From assembly GCF_005938645.2 (NCBI RefSeq), contig NZ_CP042171.1, positions 1,364,001-1,428,000 of the forward strand: a DNA stretch of 64,000 bases. Reading direction: 5' to 3'. The translations under genes were made by a program, and so were the position numbers. Numbering within the stretch: position 1 is the first letter of the stretch; the number at the start of each line of letters is the position of its first letter. Origin of the DNA: Pedobacter sp. KBS0701. Lineage in GTDB: Bacteria > Bacteroidota > Bacteroidia > Sphingobacteriales > Sphingobacteriaceae. A model generated the notes under the pieces. The model was not told the origin of the DNA and ran no database searches. It was given only the letters and a program-made list of their open reading frames with translations. This document shows positions 55,192 through 64,000 of this stretch, one piece after another.

Positions 55192-56282
55192 GTTAATAAG
55201 ATTGAGATTGTTATGGCCTAAGATAAAACATTTATGGCTAGGATGAAAGCATAAACGCCTATTGATGAAATATTTACCCAATCCGTCACAGCCTATGTTC
55301 CAGTTTAGGGAGGCCGGCATGTTTACCCGGCCAGGCCTGACGCGCTAATTTGTTCATCCAAGCATCCAAACGTCAATTTATATGCGCTAGGGCAAGATAT
55401 GAGCGGATAGGTAGCCGCAATTTTAAGACTTCGTATACGGTTTACTAGTATTGCCCTGACTTGATTTTAATTAAATTGAAATGTGCTCATGCGACGTGAG
55501 GGCAATGTGTTTACGAGCAAAAAAAGTTTTTTTGGAATTTCGGTTTTGAAATCTTTATCCGCTCATTATATTAACGGTTTCATCATCTGACGAGTTGATC
55601 AGGAAGTTTGTGTTGGCGTTTCGCCGCCGCGCCATTCTTCAAGGGAAGCCTGAAACTCTTCTTTGTAACTTTGGTTATAAACCAGCCTATACAGAATAGC
55701 ATCGTATTTTTTTTCGATAGCGGGATACTTGACTCTGACTGCTAACAATATCTTTTGCTGAAAGGAAGTCTTCCAGTCCATTGAAAAAGCGGTTTAAGGA
55801 TGCGCGTAGCTATTTATCTATCTGGAAAGCCAGTAGGCATGATAGGTTCAATAACAGTAGTTACCCTTGAGATGCCAATATGCCCTTTTCACTTGATCCG
55901 ATGATCCGCTCATCAGAAGTCTAAAAGAGCAAGTATATTAAAACCTGATCTATAACACCTATTAACTTAGGAACAAAGCTTCGGCCTTTTAAATTTTTAT
56001 TAATCAACTAAGTTTAATAACCGGAAGCTTTCCCTGCAAAGTTTACTCAATACGGTCAAAATAAATACCGACTGTTCATTGAGCAAGCAAATGGGGAGGG
56101 CTAATTCACCGATGTGCTACAATACCGTACCAACACGATTGCAAATCTTCTTTTAGATTAACACCTGTACTAAATCTAATCAATCAAACAGCCGTTGCCA
56201 ACAGTTAACCAGCTGCAGACAGAAAGTTTTGTTTTTAATTGTAAAAAAAAATACATTAAATTAGTATTTAAACTACATTTTT
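55192..56282. other. Intergenic region with one weak small frame
   Basis: Apart from the small frame at 55599, I see only an imperfect inverted repeat AAGCTTCGG...CCGGAAGCTT (about 55976-56032), and AT-rich promoter sequence before the astacin gene. Confidence 0.45.
55599..55781 (-). CDS. Possible 60-residue hypothetical protein
   Basis: The frame starts MDWKTSFQQKILLAVRVKYP and is charged and helix-like (YDAILYRLVYNQSYKEEFQASLEEW). It has no family features and no clear partner. It is kept because the composition is protein-like; it may be a remnant. Confidence 0.3.
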   Translation of the reverse strand: MDWKTSFQQKILLAVRVKYPAIEKKYDAILYRLVYNQSYKEEFQASLEEWRGGETPTQTS

Positions 56283-57131
56283 ATGACTATGAAAAAGACA
56301 ATATTATTTGCGTTATCCTTTATGGTATTGCTATTGCTCTCACTGGGGTGCAAAAAAAATGACAACAACGCGCAACAGGTTTCAGCGCAAGAAAACCCTG
56401 CTGCAAAAAGTCTGGAATTGAGGCAGGGCTATTACCTGGGCTCGTTAATCAGTTACGAGCGAGTTGACGGTAGAAATATTTTTAATGGCGATATGGTTAT
56501 TCCAGATGAACAGATTACCACAAAACTACCGGAAGTTACAACCGAAGGACACGGGCCGGCAGGAGCATACAAGTGGCCAAACCACAAAGTCTCCTATAGG
56601 TTTGCCTCTGGATTTACTACTGCTCAGACAAACACTATCTTGACAGCCATGGCCGACTGGACCGCAAAATCAGGAATTATCTTTGAGGCGGTAACTTCGG
56701 GCTATTACCTGACTATACAGCCGGGAAGTGCGAATAATTGTACTGTGGGCTATGTTAGCGGGGCGACAATGAATCTTTCGAATCCGGAGGCTAAAGGCAT
56801 TGTTGTTCATGAGCTGGGTCATGCCATCGGTTTACACCATGAACAGCTGCGTGCAGATCGTGATGCTTATATCGCTGTAAAATGGGATAATATCACTACG
56901 GCAGCACAATCGGGATATAATAAACTTACCGGCATGAATTATGGTGGGACCACTTTTGACATCAGTTCAATTATGCTTTATGGATCATACAATGGATATG
57001 GCGCGATCAATAGCAGTCTTCCAACTACGACACGACTGGATGGTTCCACCTGGATCGATAATTCCTGGAGTGGTACAAAATCCCCGTCCACCAAAGATGC
57101 CGGTTGGGTGAAGGCTATTTATGGTATTTAA
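56283..57131 (+). CDS. Astacin-like (M12A) zinc metalloprotease, lipoprotein
   Basis: The 282-residue protein has a lipoprotein signal with Cys23 (LLLSLGCKKND), a propeptide-like region and a protease domain: KWPNHKVSYRFASGF near 97, the zinc motif HELGHAIGLHHEQLRADRD near 178, and a Met-turn SIMLYGSY near 230. It is a secreted or surface-anchored endopeptidase. The family length is normal and the reading frame intact, in contrast with the broken relative at 21061. The ATG two codons later (MKKTIL) is a possible start. A terminator lies beyond the gene. Confidence 0.92.
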   Translation: MTMKKTILFALSFMVLLLLSLGCKKNDNNAQQVSAQENPAAKSLELRQGYYLGSLISYERVDGRNIFNGDMVIPDEQITTKLPEVTTEGHGPAGAYKWPNHKVSYRFASGFTTAQTNTILTAMADWTAKSGIIFEAVTSGYYLTIQPGSANNCTVGYVSGATMNLSNPEAKGIVVHELGHAIGLHHEQLRADRDAYIAVKWDNITTAAQSGYNKLTGMNYGGTTFDISSIMLYGSYNGYGAINSSLPTTTRLDGSTWIDNSWSGTKSPSTKDAGWVKAIYGI

Positions 57132-57584
57132 ATTATCTGCAGGCACGGGAGTTTGTCTATTAAAGGCGAAAAGGGTATTTCCCTGTAAAACTCTTGTGCC
57201 TGATCATCCAACTATATTCATCATCCGTGGTATAAATGTGACTTTAATGGAAAAGCCAGAGTGAATTGACCCCATCTAACCGGAAACGAAAATTGTTGTA
57301 AAGTTTTGCTGGCTTGTATATTAGCAAATTGACGGTAAAGGGTCAGTAGGAAATGATTTGTCGATCTAAGCATATCGAGTATAGTAATGCCTGGGTACTG
57401 AAGGACCAGCACAGCAGGTATTGGCATTAGCTTTCGGGCAAATCTTCAATGGACATTGATGTCAGAACTCAATGGCGTAATGGTCCCATATTCACTGATA
57501 AAACTCATCTACCCTAATTGTAAAAATCTAAGCTAAAAAATCACTATTACCTGTAATAGTGATTTTTCGATAATTGATAACGCT
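57132..57584. other. Intergenic region between convergent genes
   Basis: Only the hairpin at 57536-57567 is recognised. Other short frames show no family features. Confidence 0.5.
57536..57567. terminator. Bidirectional intrinsic terminator
   Basis: AAAAATCACTATTAC and GTAATAGTGATTTTT pair exactly around a two- to six-base loop. It begins 17 bases past the stop of the minus-strand gene at 57585. Confidence 0.85.
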
Positions 57585-58112
57585 TTATTGGCCCACTGCC
57601 CGGCTAATATGAGAAATTTTACCGTCTAAGCCATTGTGGTAGTAAAAATATTCAACAACCCGGTTACCATTACCGCCGTCCCAGAAAACACCAGGTGCTG
57701 CACCAATGTCGAAGCTTGGAATGACCACCCGGATTCCCGGAGGTAAAGTTCCTTCCACTTTAATAACAGCATAATCATCATCTGTTTGTCCATCGGGGTT
57801 ATCAAATACCACAATTTGGGTATTACTCAAGGGGCCTTGAAGTACCATTGATTTAATTCTGTCATTTGCACCGCTTGGAGTGGTTTTTTTGAGGTTCAAA
57901 GCCTTTGTGGAATGATTCCCATAGGTCAGTACCAGGTTACCGGTACCATTCCATTCCTGGTAGAAACCAAATAAGCCTTCCTGGGGAAGGGGGCTAAGCG
58001 GCTGGACGTCATTAGGGGCAACAGGTTGCCATTGGCCGGTCACAATTTGTGCCGAAATTGAAGTTGAGGCGAACAAAAGCCCGGCAAACAATAATGTTTT
58101 GTAAATTTTCAT
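57585..58112 (-). CDS. Secreted hypothetical protein
   Basis: The 175-residue protein has a signal peptide (MKIYKTLLFAGLLFASTSISAQ) and a Gly/Pro/Asp-rich mature part: FGFYQEWNGTGNLVLTYGNH, QIVVFDNPDGQTDDDYAVI, FWDGGNGNRVVEYFYYHNG. It is probably a small beta-structured surface or periplasmic protein. No family is recognised. It is alone and has its own terminator. Confidence 0.7.
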   Translation of the reverse strand: MKIYKTLLFAGLLFASTSISAQIVTGQWQPVAPNDVQPLSPLPQEGLFGFYQEWNGTGNLVLTYGNHSTKALNLKKTTPSGANDRIKSMVLQGPLSNTQIVVFDNPDGQTDDDYAVIKVEGTLPPGIRVVIPSFDIGAAPGVFWDGGNGNRVVEYFYYHNGLDGKISHISRAVGQ

Positions 58113-59072
58113 AGTAAGTAGTGTATTTATAAGTATAACTTAAGCTAAGATATGATAAATACAAAAAAAAATCAATAGTTACCACAAATAACGATGATTG
58201 TGGGAGATGTTCACTCTGACTAACGCATCCTGACTGCCTTATGTTGCTTTACCGCATGAAGATTCGCAGGCAGATGCTGTGCCTGAAAGGATCTGGTTTC
58301 TTGTTGGACTGGGCTAAAGTAGGCGCTTGAGGGAGGGGAGAAATTTTGGGGTTGGTGATTCTATGCGGTCGGTGGAAAGGAAAAATTTAGTCGGTTGCCC
58401 TGTGCCCGGCAGTAACATTAGCGTAGAGTTTGATCCGAAACGGAGTGACCAGTTTCGTTGAAGTACCCGCTTTAGGGAAGTAGTCCGTTATGCCATAGTC
58501 TTTTGGTGGGAGGAGAGATGGATGGCCGCATTAGCTTAGCTGCCTTTTTATCCGTTTCGTATTGACAAACTGCTCTATATTATTATTGAAAGTAGTTTCA
58601 ATACCTCTGATAGGACGATTGGGATTTAAATACTTAAAAATTAGTATTGTATATGGTTTTGATACTGATGAACTTAGTTGGAAGTATTATGATATCACTG
58701 CTTGAAACCTGAGGTTTAAAAAATCTTTGAACATTTTACTCTGGTATAAGAATAAATATTAGAAACGTTTTTAGCATACCATTCCAGTAAAATATTCAAT
58801 TTTGGAATCTTCATCATTTTAAATAGACGGAAAATGGATAAGTTAAATGGATGTACATCTTATCACTTATATTCGGTTTAAAAAAAATATTTTGCGTTTA
58901 CATGTATAATTTCAGTCTTTGGCTGGCTAATCCGCAAACAATTTCAGCGGTACTGAGATTTATGCCATCAAAATCAATATCCTAATTAAACTTCGCGAAG
59001 AATCGATCAAACTAACCGATTTTCAAACTTCATCAGATTAATAAATGTATAACACTATATTGATTTATAAAT
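58113..59072. other. 960-bp region with no convincing gene
   Basis: This stretch is the largest gap of the accessory part. About 58348-58460 reads without stops (ERKNLVGCPVPGSNISVEFD) and might be a remnant. The last 300 bases are AT-rich and hold the promoter of the 59073 gene. Confidence 0.45.
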
Positions 59073-60929
59073 ATGAAAGACATGAAACTATCAATCGTTC
59101 TAAAAAACATTTCAGCTGCTGGCCTATTATTTTTTAATTTTGCCTGCTCCGGGCAGAGCCAGCCAAATGTAATCAACAACAACCTCGATAATTTTGTAAT
59201 CAACAGCGCCTATGAAGATATGGCCAATTTCAAAGGTGGTAATATTTATTCGGCTAAAATTTATCAAGCTAAACTTAAAAATGGTCCTGGCCAAAACATC
59301 AGGATGATTGGCGGAAAACCCTATGTGCCGGAAAGTTATACAGAATACCTGCCAGACGGAAGAAAAAAATATCGTGTAAAGTATTATGGTCAAACTCAAA
59401 CAACTGAGAAATATCATTACGACAGTAAAACCGGAAACCTGATCTTAAAGGAACTACAGCAAAATGCAAACAAAACAAACCGAGATTGGCTGATTTATGA
59501 TCAGGACGGAGTGCTGAAAGCGCAGGTAAAATACTTTACCTTACCTCAAAAACCTTTTGTTTATGAGGCATTTATTCAATATTTAAAGGTTACTGATGGA
59601 AAGCATATCAATGTGATAATAACAGAATATGGCGCTGATTCGGTTGCACGCCCAACTAAAACTTACGACTTTGCACTTCCTCAACTCAGCAAATCCAGGC
59701 CCGAATACCAGTCAAAGCTGGAAAAATTCGAATTGATAAACGGGCAATTCAAACCCATTCTAGCCAAAGGTTACGTTTTCAATGATCGTGAAGTGGTTTC
59801 AACGTACGATAAAAATGGCTTTTTACTGTCGGAAATATGGTATAAACCTGTCGGAACATTAGAAAACAGAACAGAATACACCTACGGCAATAATTATAAA
59901 GAACGTATCGAACAACGATACCATAGATTGGGCACAGAAAAATCGTCGCGAATGGTAAGAAAATATGATCAGCATGAAAACCCCATTTTTGAACAGATGA
60001 CAGAATATACCGGAAACGTATTAAGTCCTACCCATTTTACCTACGTTTATGACGCAAAGGGAAACTGGACCGAAAAACGAACCTATTATCAACCACTCGA
60101 AAACGGTGTATACGGACAAAAACAGCTGCAATCGATAGAAATCAGGGAAATAATCTATCAAAACCCGACTTCAAAAGAGCGGATTTTTACCCTACCTAAA
60201 ATGCCCGGAGAATTCAAAAATATTGAAACCGAAATGCCAAAATGGGCGTCGAAAAAGCAAAAACAGGTAAGTGAATATAATGATGCCCTGGCAAATGGAA
60301 ATTATGATGAAGAAATAAAAATCAGGCAGGCCAGCAACCTTAAAGAATTTACACCCAAACTCTGGAAAGTGATCGATATCGTTTATGGAGACCTTGATAA
60401 TATTACTGGTGATGAAGCGGTAATCAGTTATAAAACCCCGATTGACGGAGATATGGGCAAAATTCAGTGTTTGGCTATATTTAAAAAAGCTAACGCTAAA
60501 TGGCAACTGTGGTATCAAACCAGCTCGCCCTTATTGTCAGATCAGGCCGGAGGTATGATGGGCAATCCATACGCCGGAATTTCGATCGAAAGAAGAGCGA
60601 TTGTTATTCAGCATTTTGGTGGAAGCCGCGACAAATGGAATTATAGACATCGGTATCGCTTCCAGAACAACAACTGGTATTTAATTGGTGCAGAGGTAAA
60701 TTTTGGTGCGCCCTGCGATAATTTTACCAAATTTGATTACAATTTATCAACGGGAGATGTCGTGGTACGTTATACTGAAGAGCACTGCGACGAGAAAAAC
60801 ACAAGCAAATCGACTGCATGGAGCGAGCAATTTAGAATAAAACCGGCAACGCTGCCACTGATGAATAACTTTATTCCGGGTGAATCCGTTATTAAAACGC
60901 CAAAAAGAAAAAAAGAAATTTACTACTAA
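59073..60929 (+). CDS. Lipoprotein with RHS/YD-like repeats
   Basis: The 618-residue protein begins MKDMKLSIVLKNIS with a hydrophobic core ending NFACSGQS (lipobox-like Cys). The middle (about 110-380) contains short YD-like beta repeats: YDKNGFLLSEIWYKP, RTEYTYGNNYKERIEQ, YVYDAKGNWTEKRTYY. The C-terminal part (about 440-600) is a different beta-rich domain (VIDIVYGDLDNITGDEAVISY, QHFGGSRDKWNYRHRYRFQNN). It is probably anchored in the outer membrane; no toxin domain is present. Function unknown. Confidence 0.72.
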   Translation: MKDMKLSIVLKNISAAGLLFFNFACSGQSQPNVINNNLDNFVINSAYEDMANFKGGNIYSAKIYQAKLKNGPGQNIRMIGGKPYVPESYTEYLPDGRKKYRVKYYGQTQTTEKYHYDSKTGNLILKELQQNANKTNRDWLIYDQDGVLKAQVKYFTLPQKPFVYEAFIQYLKVTDGKHINVIITEYGADSVARPTKTYDFALPQLSKSRPEYQSKLEKFELINGQFKPILAKGYVFNDREVVSTYDKNGFLLSEIWYKPVGTLENRTEYTYGNNYKERIEQRYHRLGTEKSSRMVRKYDQHENPIFEQMTEYTGNVLSPTHFTYVYDAKGNWTEKRTYYQPLENGVYGQKQLQSIEIREIIYQNPTSKERIFTLPKMPGEFKNIETEMPKWASKKQKQVSEYNDALANGNYDEEIKIRQASNLKEFTPKLWKVIDIVYGDLDNITGDEAVISYKTPIDGDMGKIQCLAIFKKANAKWQLWYQTSSPLLSDQAGGMMGNPYAGISIERRAIVIQHFGGSRDKWNYRHRYRFQNNNWYLIGAEVNFGAPCDNFTKFDYNLSTGDVVVRYTEEHCDEKNTSKSTAWSEQFRIKPATLPLMNNFIPGESVIKTPKRKKEIYY

Positions 60930-60957
60930 ACGGGCAGTTAAAAGATCAATGCGCAGA

Positions 60958-61294
60958 TCATTAAAACTTCCTTCTGGAACAAGCCATCTGTATCTGGATG
61001 CAGCCCTTTTAATTGTATCATAAGCGATTCTTAGCATTGGCGTACCGTTGATGGATGTTCTGGACTCAGAAGTGAACGTTTCGTTAAAGTGTTCATAGCT
61101 AAGTAAATTAAGAGCCCACAGATCAGGTGCATCTAGGTTCTCTACCAATATTTTGTTCTGAAGATTTTGAACGATTGTCCGAAACAGTTGATCATCCTTT
61201 GTCTCTTTGCTTTTTAGGTAGATATAAGCACCTAACATAGGTGGTTCAAACTTTCCATATGCTATATTTTGCAGAAGTTCATGGTCAATTTAGA
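60958..61294 (-). pseudogene. Fragment of an unrecognised helical protein
   Basis: The open frame reads IDHELLQNIAYGKFEPPMLG, then AYIYLKSKETKDDQLFRTIV and DAPDLWALNLLSYEHF, and loses protein-like character after about WLVPEGSFND. There is no start with a promoter and no complete domain. It resembles the C-terminal helical tail of multi-domain effector or caspase-like proteins of Bacteroidota, but this is only a guess. It is probably a deletion remnant. Confidence 0.4.
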
Positions 61295-61393
61295 AATACT
61301 GGTTTTGTATTTTATTTAGACAATTTAACATTAAATAGTTTATGTTTGAAGAAGGGTTAAGACAAACCAACGTCTTTTTTAAACGAAAAACTA

Positions 61394-61792
61394 ATGATAA
61401 ACCGTAAAAGTATTTTTATCTTATCAATTGTATTGATAGCAATAATTTCTGTTAATACAAAAGCAAAAGCGCAAGCCCTTCCAAGCAATTATTCCATCCA
61501 TTTTTGGTGGGATAATTTTGGAAATACCTCTAGGGGTAATGGTATATTTACCTCAGGACAGTCAATAAATCCTCGTAGTCACGACCCACAATATCACCTT
61601 GATCTTAATTCAACTATTAACTTAAAGAATTACTTCAGAGATGATTTCGATGACTTAAATGATCATGCAAGATCTGCAACAGTGAGCGGATCTGCTGGTA
61701 TTAGATTTATTGTTATAGACGAAGTTAAGAGCATTGAAGAGCATGTGTGGGTTGATCTGTTGTTGGAGGTATGCGTTGTGTGTTTTCGCTAG
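61394..61792 (+). CDS. Secreted protein, cut short at its 3' end
   Basis: MINRKSIFILSIVLIAIISV is a signal peptide, followed by a beta-rich part with YSIHFWWDNFGNTSRGNG, DLNSTINLKNYFRDDFDDLN and SATVSGSAGIRFIV. After about codon 108 (near 61717) the sequence is antisense to the histidine kinase and no longer looks like the same protein. It was probably longer; a deletion removed the end. The family is unrecognised, possibly crystallin-like. Confidence 0.5.
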   Translation: MINRKSIFILSIVLIAIISVNTKAKAQALPSNYSIHFWWDNFGNTSRGNGIFTSGQSINPRSHDPQYHLDLNSTINLKNYFRDDFDDLNDHARSATVSGSAGIRFIVIDEVKSIEEHVWVDLLLEVCVVCFR

Positions 61793-62299
61793 CTGTGTTT
61801 CTAATTCTGCATTGGTTTTTTCTATTGCTAGCTTTTTGTTTTCAGATTGTTGAAATTTTTTGTGGAAATATGAAATATGACTGGCAGACCAATAAAAAGT
61901 TCCTAATATGGTAAAATTCAGACCTCTTATTATATTCCGGGGAGCGAATGCTCCAATATATACATAAGATTTTCCCGTTCTGTTGGGTGGATCTTCCAAC
62001 AAACAATCTGCTGTATACTTTAACAAAAGATACAGCACAGCTAATACGAAATAGCCGATAATCAATTTAAGAAAATTGACCTTCCAACCGATGATTGTAT
62101 GGTTTAATAGCGTCACATAGAGGTAGAAAAAACAAATGTTAATTGGGTAATAAATAAAATAGATGTAAGGACTTTCTATCGTTCCTATGGTAAAATAGAC
62201 TATTGAAAGCTCGTACGCTATGAAGGCTGACCAACAAATAACATGAATCGCTAGTATGTTAGATGAGAATTTCTTGATTGGAAGCTTAAATAAATCCAT
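61655..62299 (-). pseudogene. LytS-type histidine kinase, truncated after the H-box
   Basis: The start at 62299 (MDLFKLPIKKFSSNIL) leads into four membrane segments (LAIHVICWSAFIAYELSIVYF and others), a coiled coil (KKLAIEKTNAELETQL), and the histidine box YLQQQINPHMLFNALNFVYN. The remaining sequence (NKSNTSRSAHCC...) is unrelated and ends after 20 residues, so the ATPase domain is lost. The first membrane part aligns with the broken kinase at 50108-51151 (ICW..YI..E, then Y..YI and PI/FYIIN), so they are relatives. Confidence 0.88.
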
Positions 62300-62397
62300 G
62301 GCTAAAATAGCTGTTTATACCTCGAAACATTAGAGATCTGTAATAAATGTGCATTCACATCAAATTCATATTAATTTAAACATAAAAAATAGAAATC

Positions 62398-62541
62398 ATG
62401 ACAAAATCCAAAAAACTTCCGCAAAAAAGAACACAAACTTACAGTCGCTACGGGACATTCCAGCGCAACGGTAATATATCAGAAACGGATACCACCGCCG
62501 CTACTGGTACAATAACCAGCACTCATATTTTCAAAAAGTAA
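62398..62541 (+). CDS. 47-residue Thr-rich peptide, divergent from a LytS kinase
   Basis: ATG 62398 to TAA 62541. It begins MTKSKKLPQKRTQTYSRYGT and continues NGNISETDTTAATGTITSTH with 11 Thr in 47. It begins 98 bases from the divergent kinase start at 62299. It resembles the 51233 peptide in the KKL.QKRT opening, the Thr-rich tail and a V/I-F pair near the end. The next gene starts 34 bases later on the same strand. Neither peptide has a signal peptide; the leader-like opening followed by a Thr-rich core resembles ribosomally made modified peptides, but no modifying enzyme is seen. Confidence 0.55.
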   Translation: MTKSKKLPQKRTQTYSRYGTFQRNGNISETDTTAATGTITSTHIFKK

Positions 62542-62575
62542 ATTGAGTCGTGACGCACCAGGAAATCACCTCGCT

Positions 62576-63688
62576 ATGCTTAAAAATGAACTGAAGGATA
62601 TAGAAGAAATTTTGATTGAGCAAATATATTCCAACAGCAACACAACTGCCCGAACTGATCTTAAAACTCGGTTCGGGCAAATCTTTCAAGCATGGGAAGA
62701 TGTATTATTTTCCAATATCCCCGAGAGCAGCCTGGTGCGTTATTTTCATTATCACATTGAAGTTATATCGACTATCTCTACTCGATTATCTCATTCGCCA
62801 AATCCAAAACAATACTTCAGTTCCCAAAATGAATTTTTAGCGCTGATCGATCATCTGCAGAATTACTGTTCCAACTATTTTAACGAGGATGCAGTTGCAC
62901 CTGTAATGTATCATCAAAGACTGGTCTCGCAACTTAGCGGGAATATTAATGCGGTCCAAAAAATACTGCGGTCGGGTAATATTGATGCTGCTCTGAGTTT
63001 ATGCCTATCCAAGTGGTTTACCCTGATGTCTGATCACATCGGGGCGGTGGAATTTAGCTTTCGTTCATTACATTATTTTGGGTATATCACCAATCAACTA
63101 TTGGAATCCGACGCTTTATCGACAGCCGGGGAGATTCCGCTGGTTTCGTTACTGGTCCGTTCGAATTTCAATAACCTTTCCTTCTTGGTTTATCTCCAGG
63201 ATAGCATTCGGAATTCCGCTGGATACCTTGGGGATAAAAATGGAAGGCTTGATTATCTAATGGAGCAGAAAGCCTTGATGATGTCATCACCTGAAGTGAA
63301 AAACTGGGTTTATGATCCGGCTTGGCCTTCCATAAAGACAATGATAACGGATTGGTTGCAGGAAGAGATTTTGCTGACAGAAAAAGCTTTATGTAATAAA
63401 GATGGAGTGGCGGTTCCCAAAATACCATTGGAAATGTCTGTTGCACACTTGTCCTGCCTGATCAAGTTATTATATGAAGAAAGTGTTTTCGCTACGCAGA
63501 ATCTTAAGTTCATTTTTAAAAGTATTGCTGGTCATTACCAGACTAAAAGACAGGCGGTGATTTCTCCCGGTAGTCTGAGTAAAGAGTTTTACAGTATCAA
63601 CCAGCATACTGCCGCACGCGTACGGGACCTTTTACAGCGTATGGTTCAGCGGATAAACCGTAATTTTTTCCTACGGTCGTTGCAATAA
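62576..63688 (+). CDS. Uncharacterised protein, layout like RteC-type element regulators
   Basis: The ATG at 62576 (MLKNELKDIEEILIEQIYS) is preferred to a TTG at 62543, giving 370 residues. It is soluble and mostly helical. The C-terminal 80 residues (AHLSCLIKLLYEESVFATQNLKFIF, SPGSLSKEFYSINQHTAARVRDLLQRMVQRI) follow the pattern of the RteC C-terminus that regulates conjugative elements of Bacteroidota, where a similar helix pair ends the protein. The similarity is judged by eye and is weak. It is downstream of the 62398 peptide and could be co-transcribed. Confidence 0.55.
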   Translation: MLKNELKDIEEILIEQIYSNSNTTARTDLKTRFGQIFQAWEDVLFSNIPESSLVRYFHYHIEVISTISTRLSHSPNPKQYFSSQNEFLALIDHLQNYCSNYFNEDAVAPVMYHQRLVSQLSGNINAVQKILRSGNIDAALSLCLSKWFTLMSDHIGAVEFSFRSLHYFGYITNQLLESDALSTAGEIPLVSLLVRSNFNNLSFLVYLQDSIRNSAGYLGDKNGRLDYLMEQKALMMSSPEVKNWVYDPAWPSIKTMITDWLQEEILLTEKALCNKDGVAVPKIPLEMSVAHLSCLIKLLYEESVFATQNLKFIFKSIAGHYQTKRQAVISPGSLSKEFYSINQHTAARVRDLLQRMVQRINRNFFLRSLQ

Positions 63689-63892
63689 ATGCAATAATCC
63701 TTTCTTATCTAAGTATCCGCTGAGTTCCCCCAGCCAGGTGTAGTTAAACCCTTCTTTATTGATGAGTTCTTCAGGCGAAATAGAAGTTACATCTAGTAGC
63801 GTGGTGAAATTCATGGACGCACAAATTTTGCAAAAACCAGTACTGAAACCAAGTCTGTTAATAGGGGTGTGTAGTAATTCATCAATTTCCAT
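63671..63892 (-). CDS. Small protein resembling the RNA polymerase alpha C-terminal domain
   Basis: The 73-residue protein reads MEIDELLHTPINRLGFSTGF then ICASMNFTTLLDVTSISPEE and NYTWLGELSGYL, like the helix-hairpin-helix pattern of the RpoA C-terminal domain (L..PI..L.LS......L....I.T..DL....EEEL). Small stand-alone proteins of this type occur in Bacteroidota. It may bind DNA or a regulator. Its 3' end overlaps the preceding convergent gene by 18 bases. Confidence 0.6.
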   Translation of the reverse strand: MEIDELLHTPINRLGFSTGFCKICASMNFTTLLDVTSISPEELINKEGFNYTWLGELSGYLDKKGLLHLLQRP

Positions 63893-64000
63893 ATTCCTTT
63901 AAGGGCTGCCGTATGATAAAGATAAACAATTAGTTGCTAATAAGATGTATCTAATAAGAGGTTTCTTTATAACAGCAAGTCTCGTGTATTACATTAATTT

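Noticed and set aside
58348..58460. Open stretch reading NISVEFDPKRSDQFR before a stop
   Set aside because: Might be a coding remnant but has no identifiable family.
60192..60518. Minus-strand frame of 108 codons inside the 59073 gene
   Set aside because: Antisense shadow of a longer, better supported gene.
1..64000. CRISPR arrays, intact insertion sequences, rRNA genes
   Set aside because: No regularly spaced repeats of 25-40 bases, no transposase frame, and no rRNA sequence was seen.

Overview
The window comes from a member of the Bacteroidota, most likely a Pedobacter-like member of the Sphingobacteriaceae. Supporting evidence is a GSIII-type glutamine synthetase, a one-piece PurL, an Oar-like TonB receptor, a three-gene ATP-grasp / alpha-E / transglutaminase operon, LytS/LytTR signalling, lipoproteins with SCKK/GCKK-type lipoboxes, and promoters of the TTTG-N19-TAnnTTTG type (clearest before tRNA-His). 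No rRNA genes, CRISPR arrays or intact insertion sequences were seen.

Positions 1-37.9 kb are ordinary chromosome: a partial secreted protein, YciO-type protein, FMN-binding glutamate-synthase-like protein, asnS, a short MutS-family ATPase, the ATP-grasp/alpha-E/transglutaminase operon, ferritin, a GNAT + metallo-beta-lactamase-fold pair, lpdA, an Oar-like TonB receptor, a frameshifted astacin protease, purM, glnN, a TonB protein, purL, a VOC protein + tRNA1(Val) methyltransferase pair, a serine hydrolase, a YfcE-like phosphoesterase, fbp and rnhA. The gaps hold dispersed imperfect palindromic repeats and one tandem array of about four 196-198 bp units (11.19-12.01 kb).

At 37.9 kb a tRNA-His is followed within 21 bases by the 3' end of a large serine recombinase. 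This looks like the left edge of a decayed integrative element (about 38-46 kb). It carries a RadC-like protein, an orphan AbiEi-like protein, an AbiEi/AbiEii toxin-antitoxin pair whose toxin has an in-frame stop, a protein with an R-x4-H (HEPN-like) motif, and a conjugation coupling-protein fragment fused by deletion to another gene start. The AbiE promoter region has two GTCAC inverted repeats, with a 42-bp perfect palindrome upstream. I could not find the right-hand junction.

From 46 to 64 kb the region is accessory: secreted and lipoprotein genes, an intact astacin, an outer-membrane-barrel protein overlapping a membrane-anchored partner, and several truncated genes. The most unusual structure is a pair of similar loci, at 50.1-52.1 kb and 61.7-63.7 kb. 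In each, a short Thr-rich peptide (54 and 47 residues, sharing a KKL..KRT start) is transcribed divergently from a LytS-type histidine kinase of the same family. Both kinases are broken (one by a nonsense codon and a frameshift, one by deletion), while the peptides remain open and a LytTR regulator survives next to the first. I infer a peptide-linked two-component module that has been duplicated and is decaying; the product and function of the peptides are unknown.
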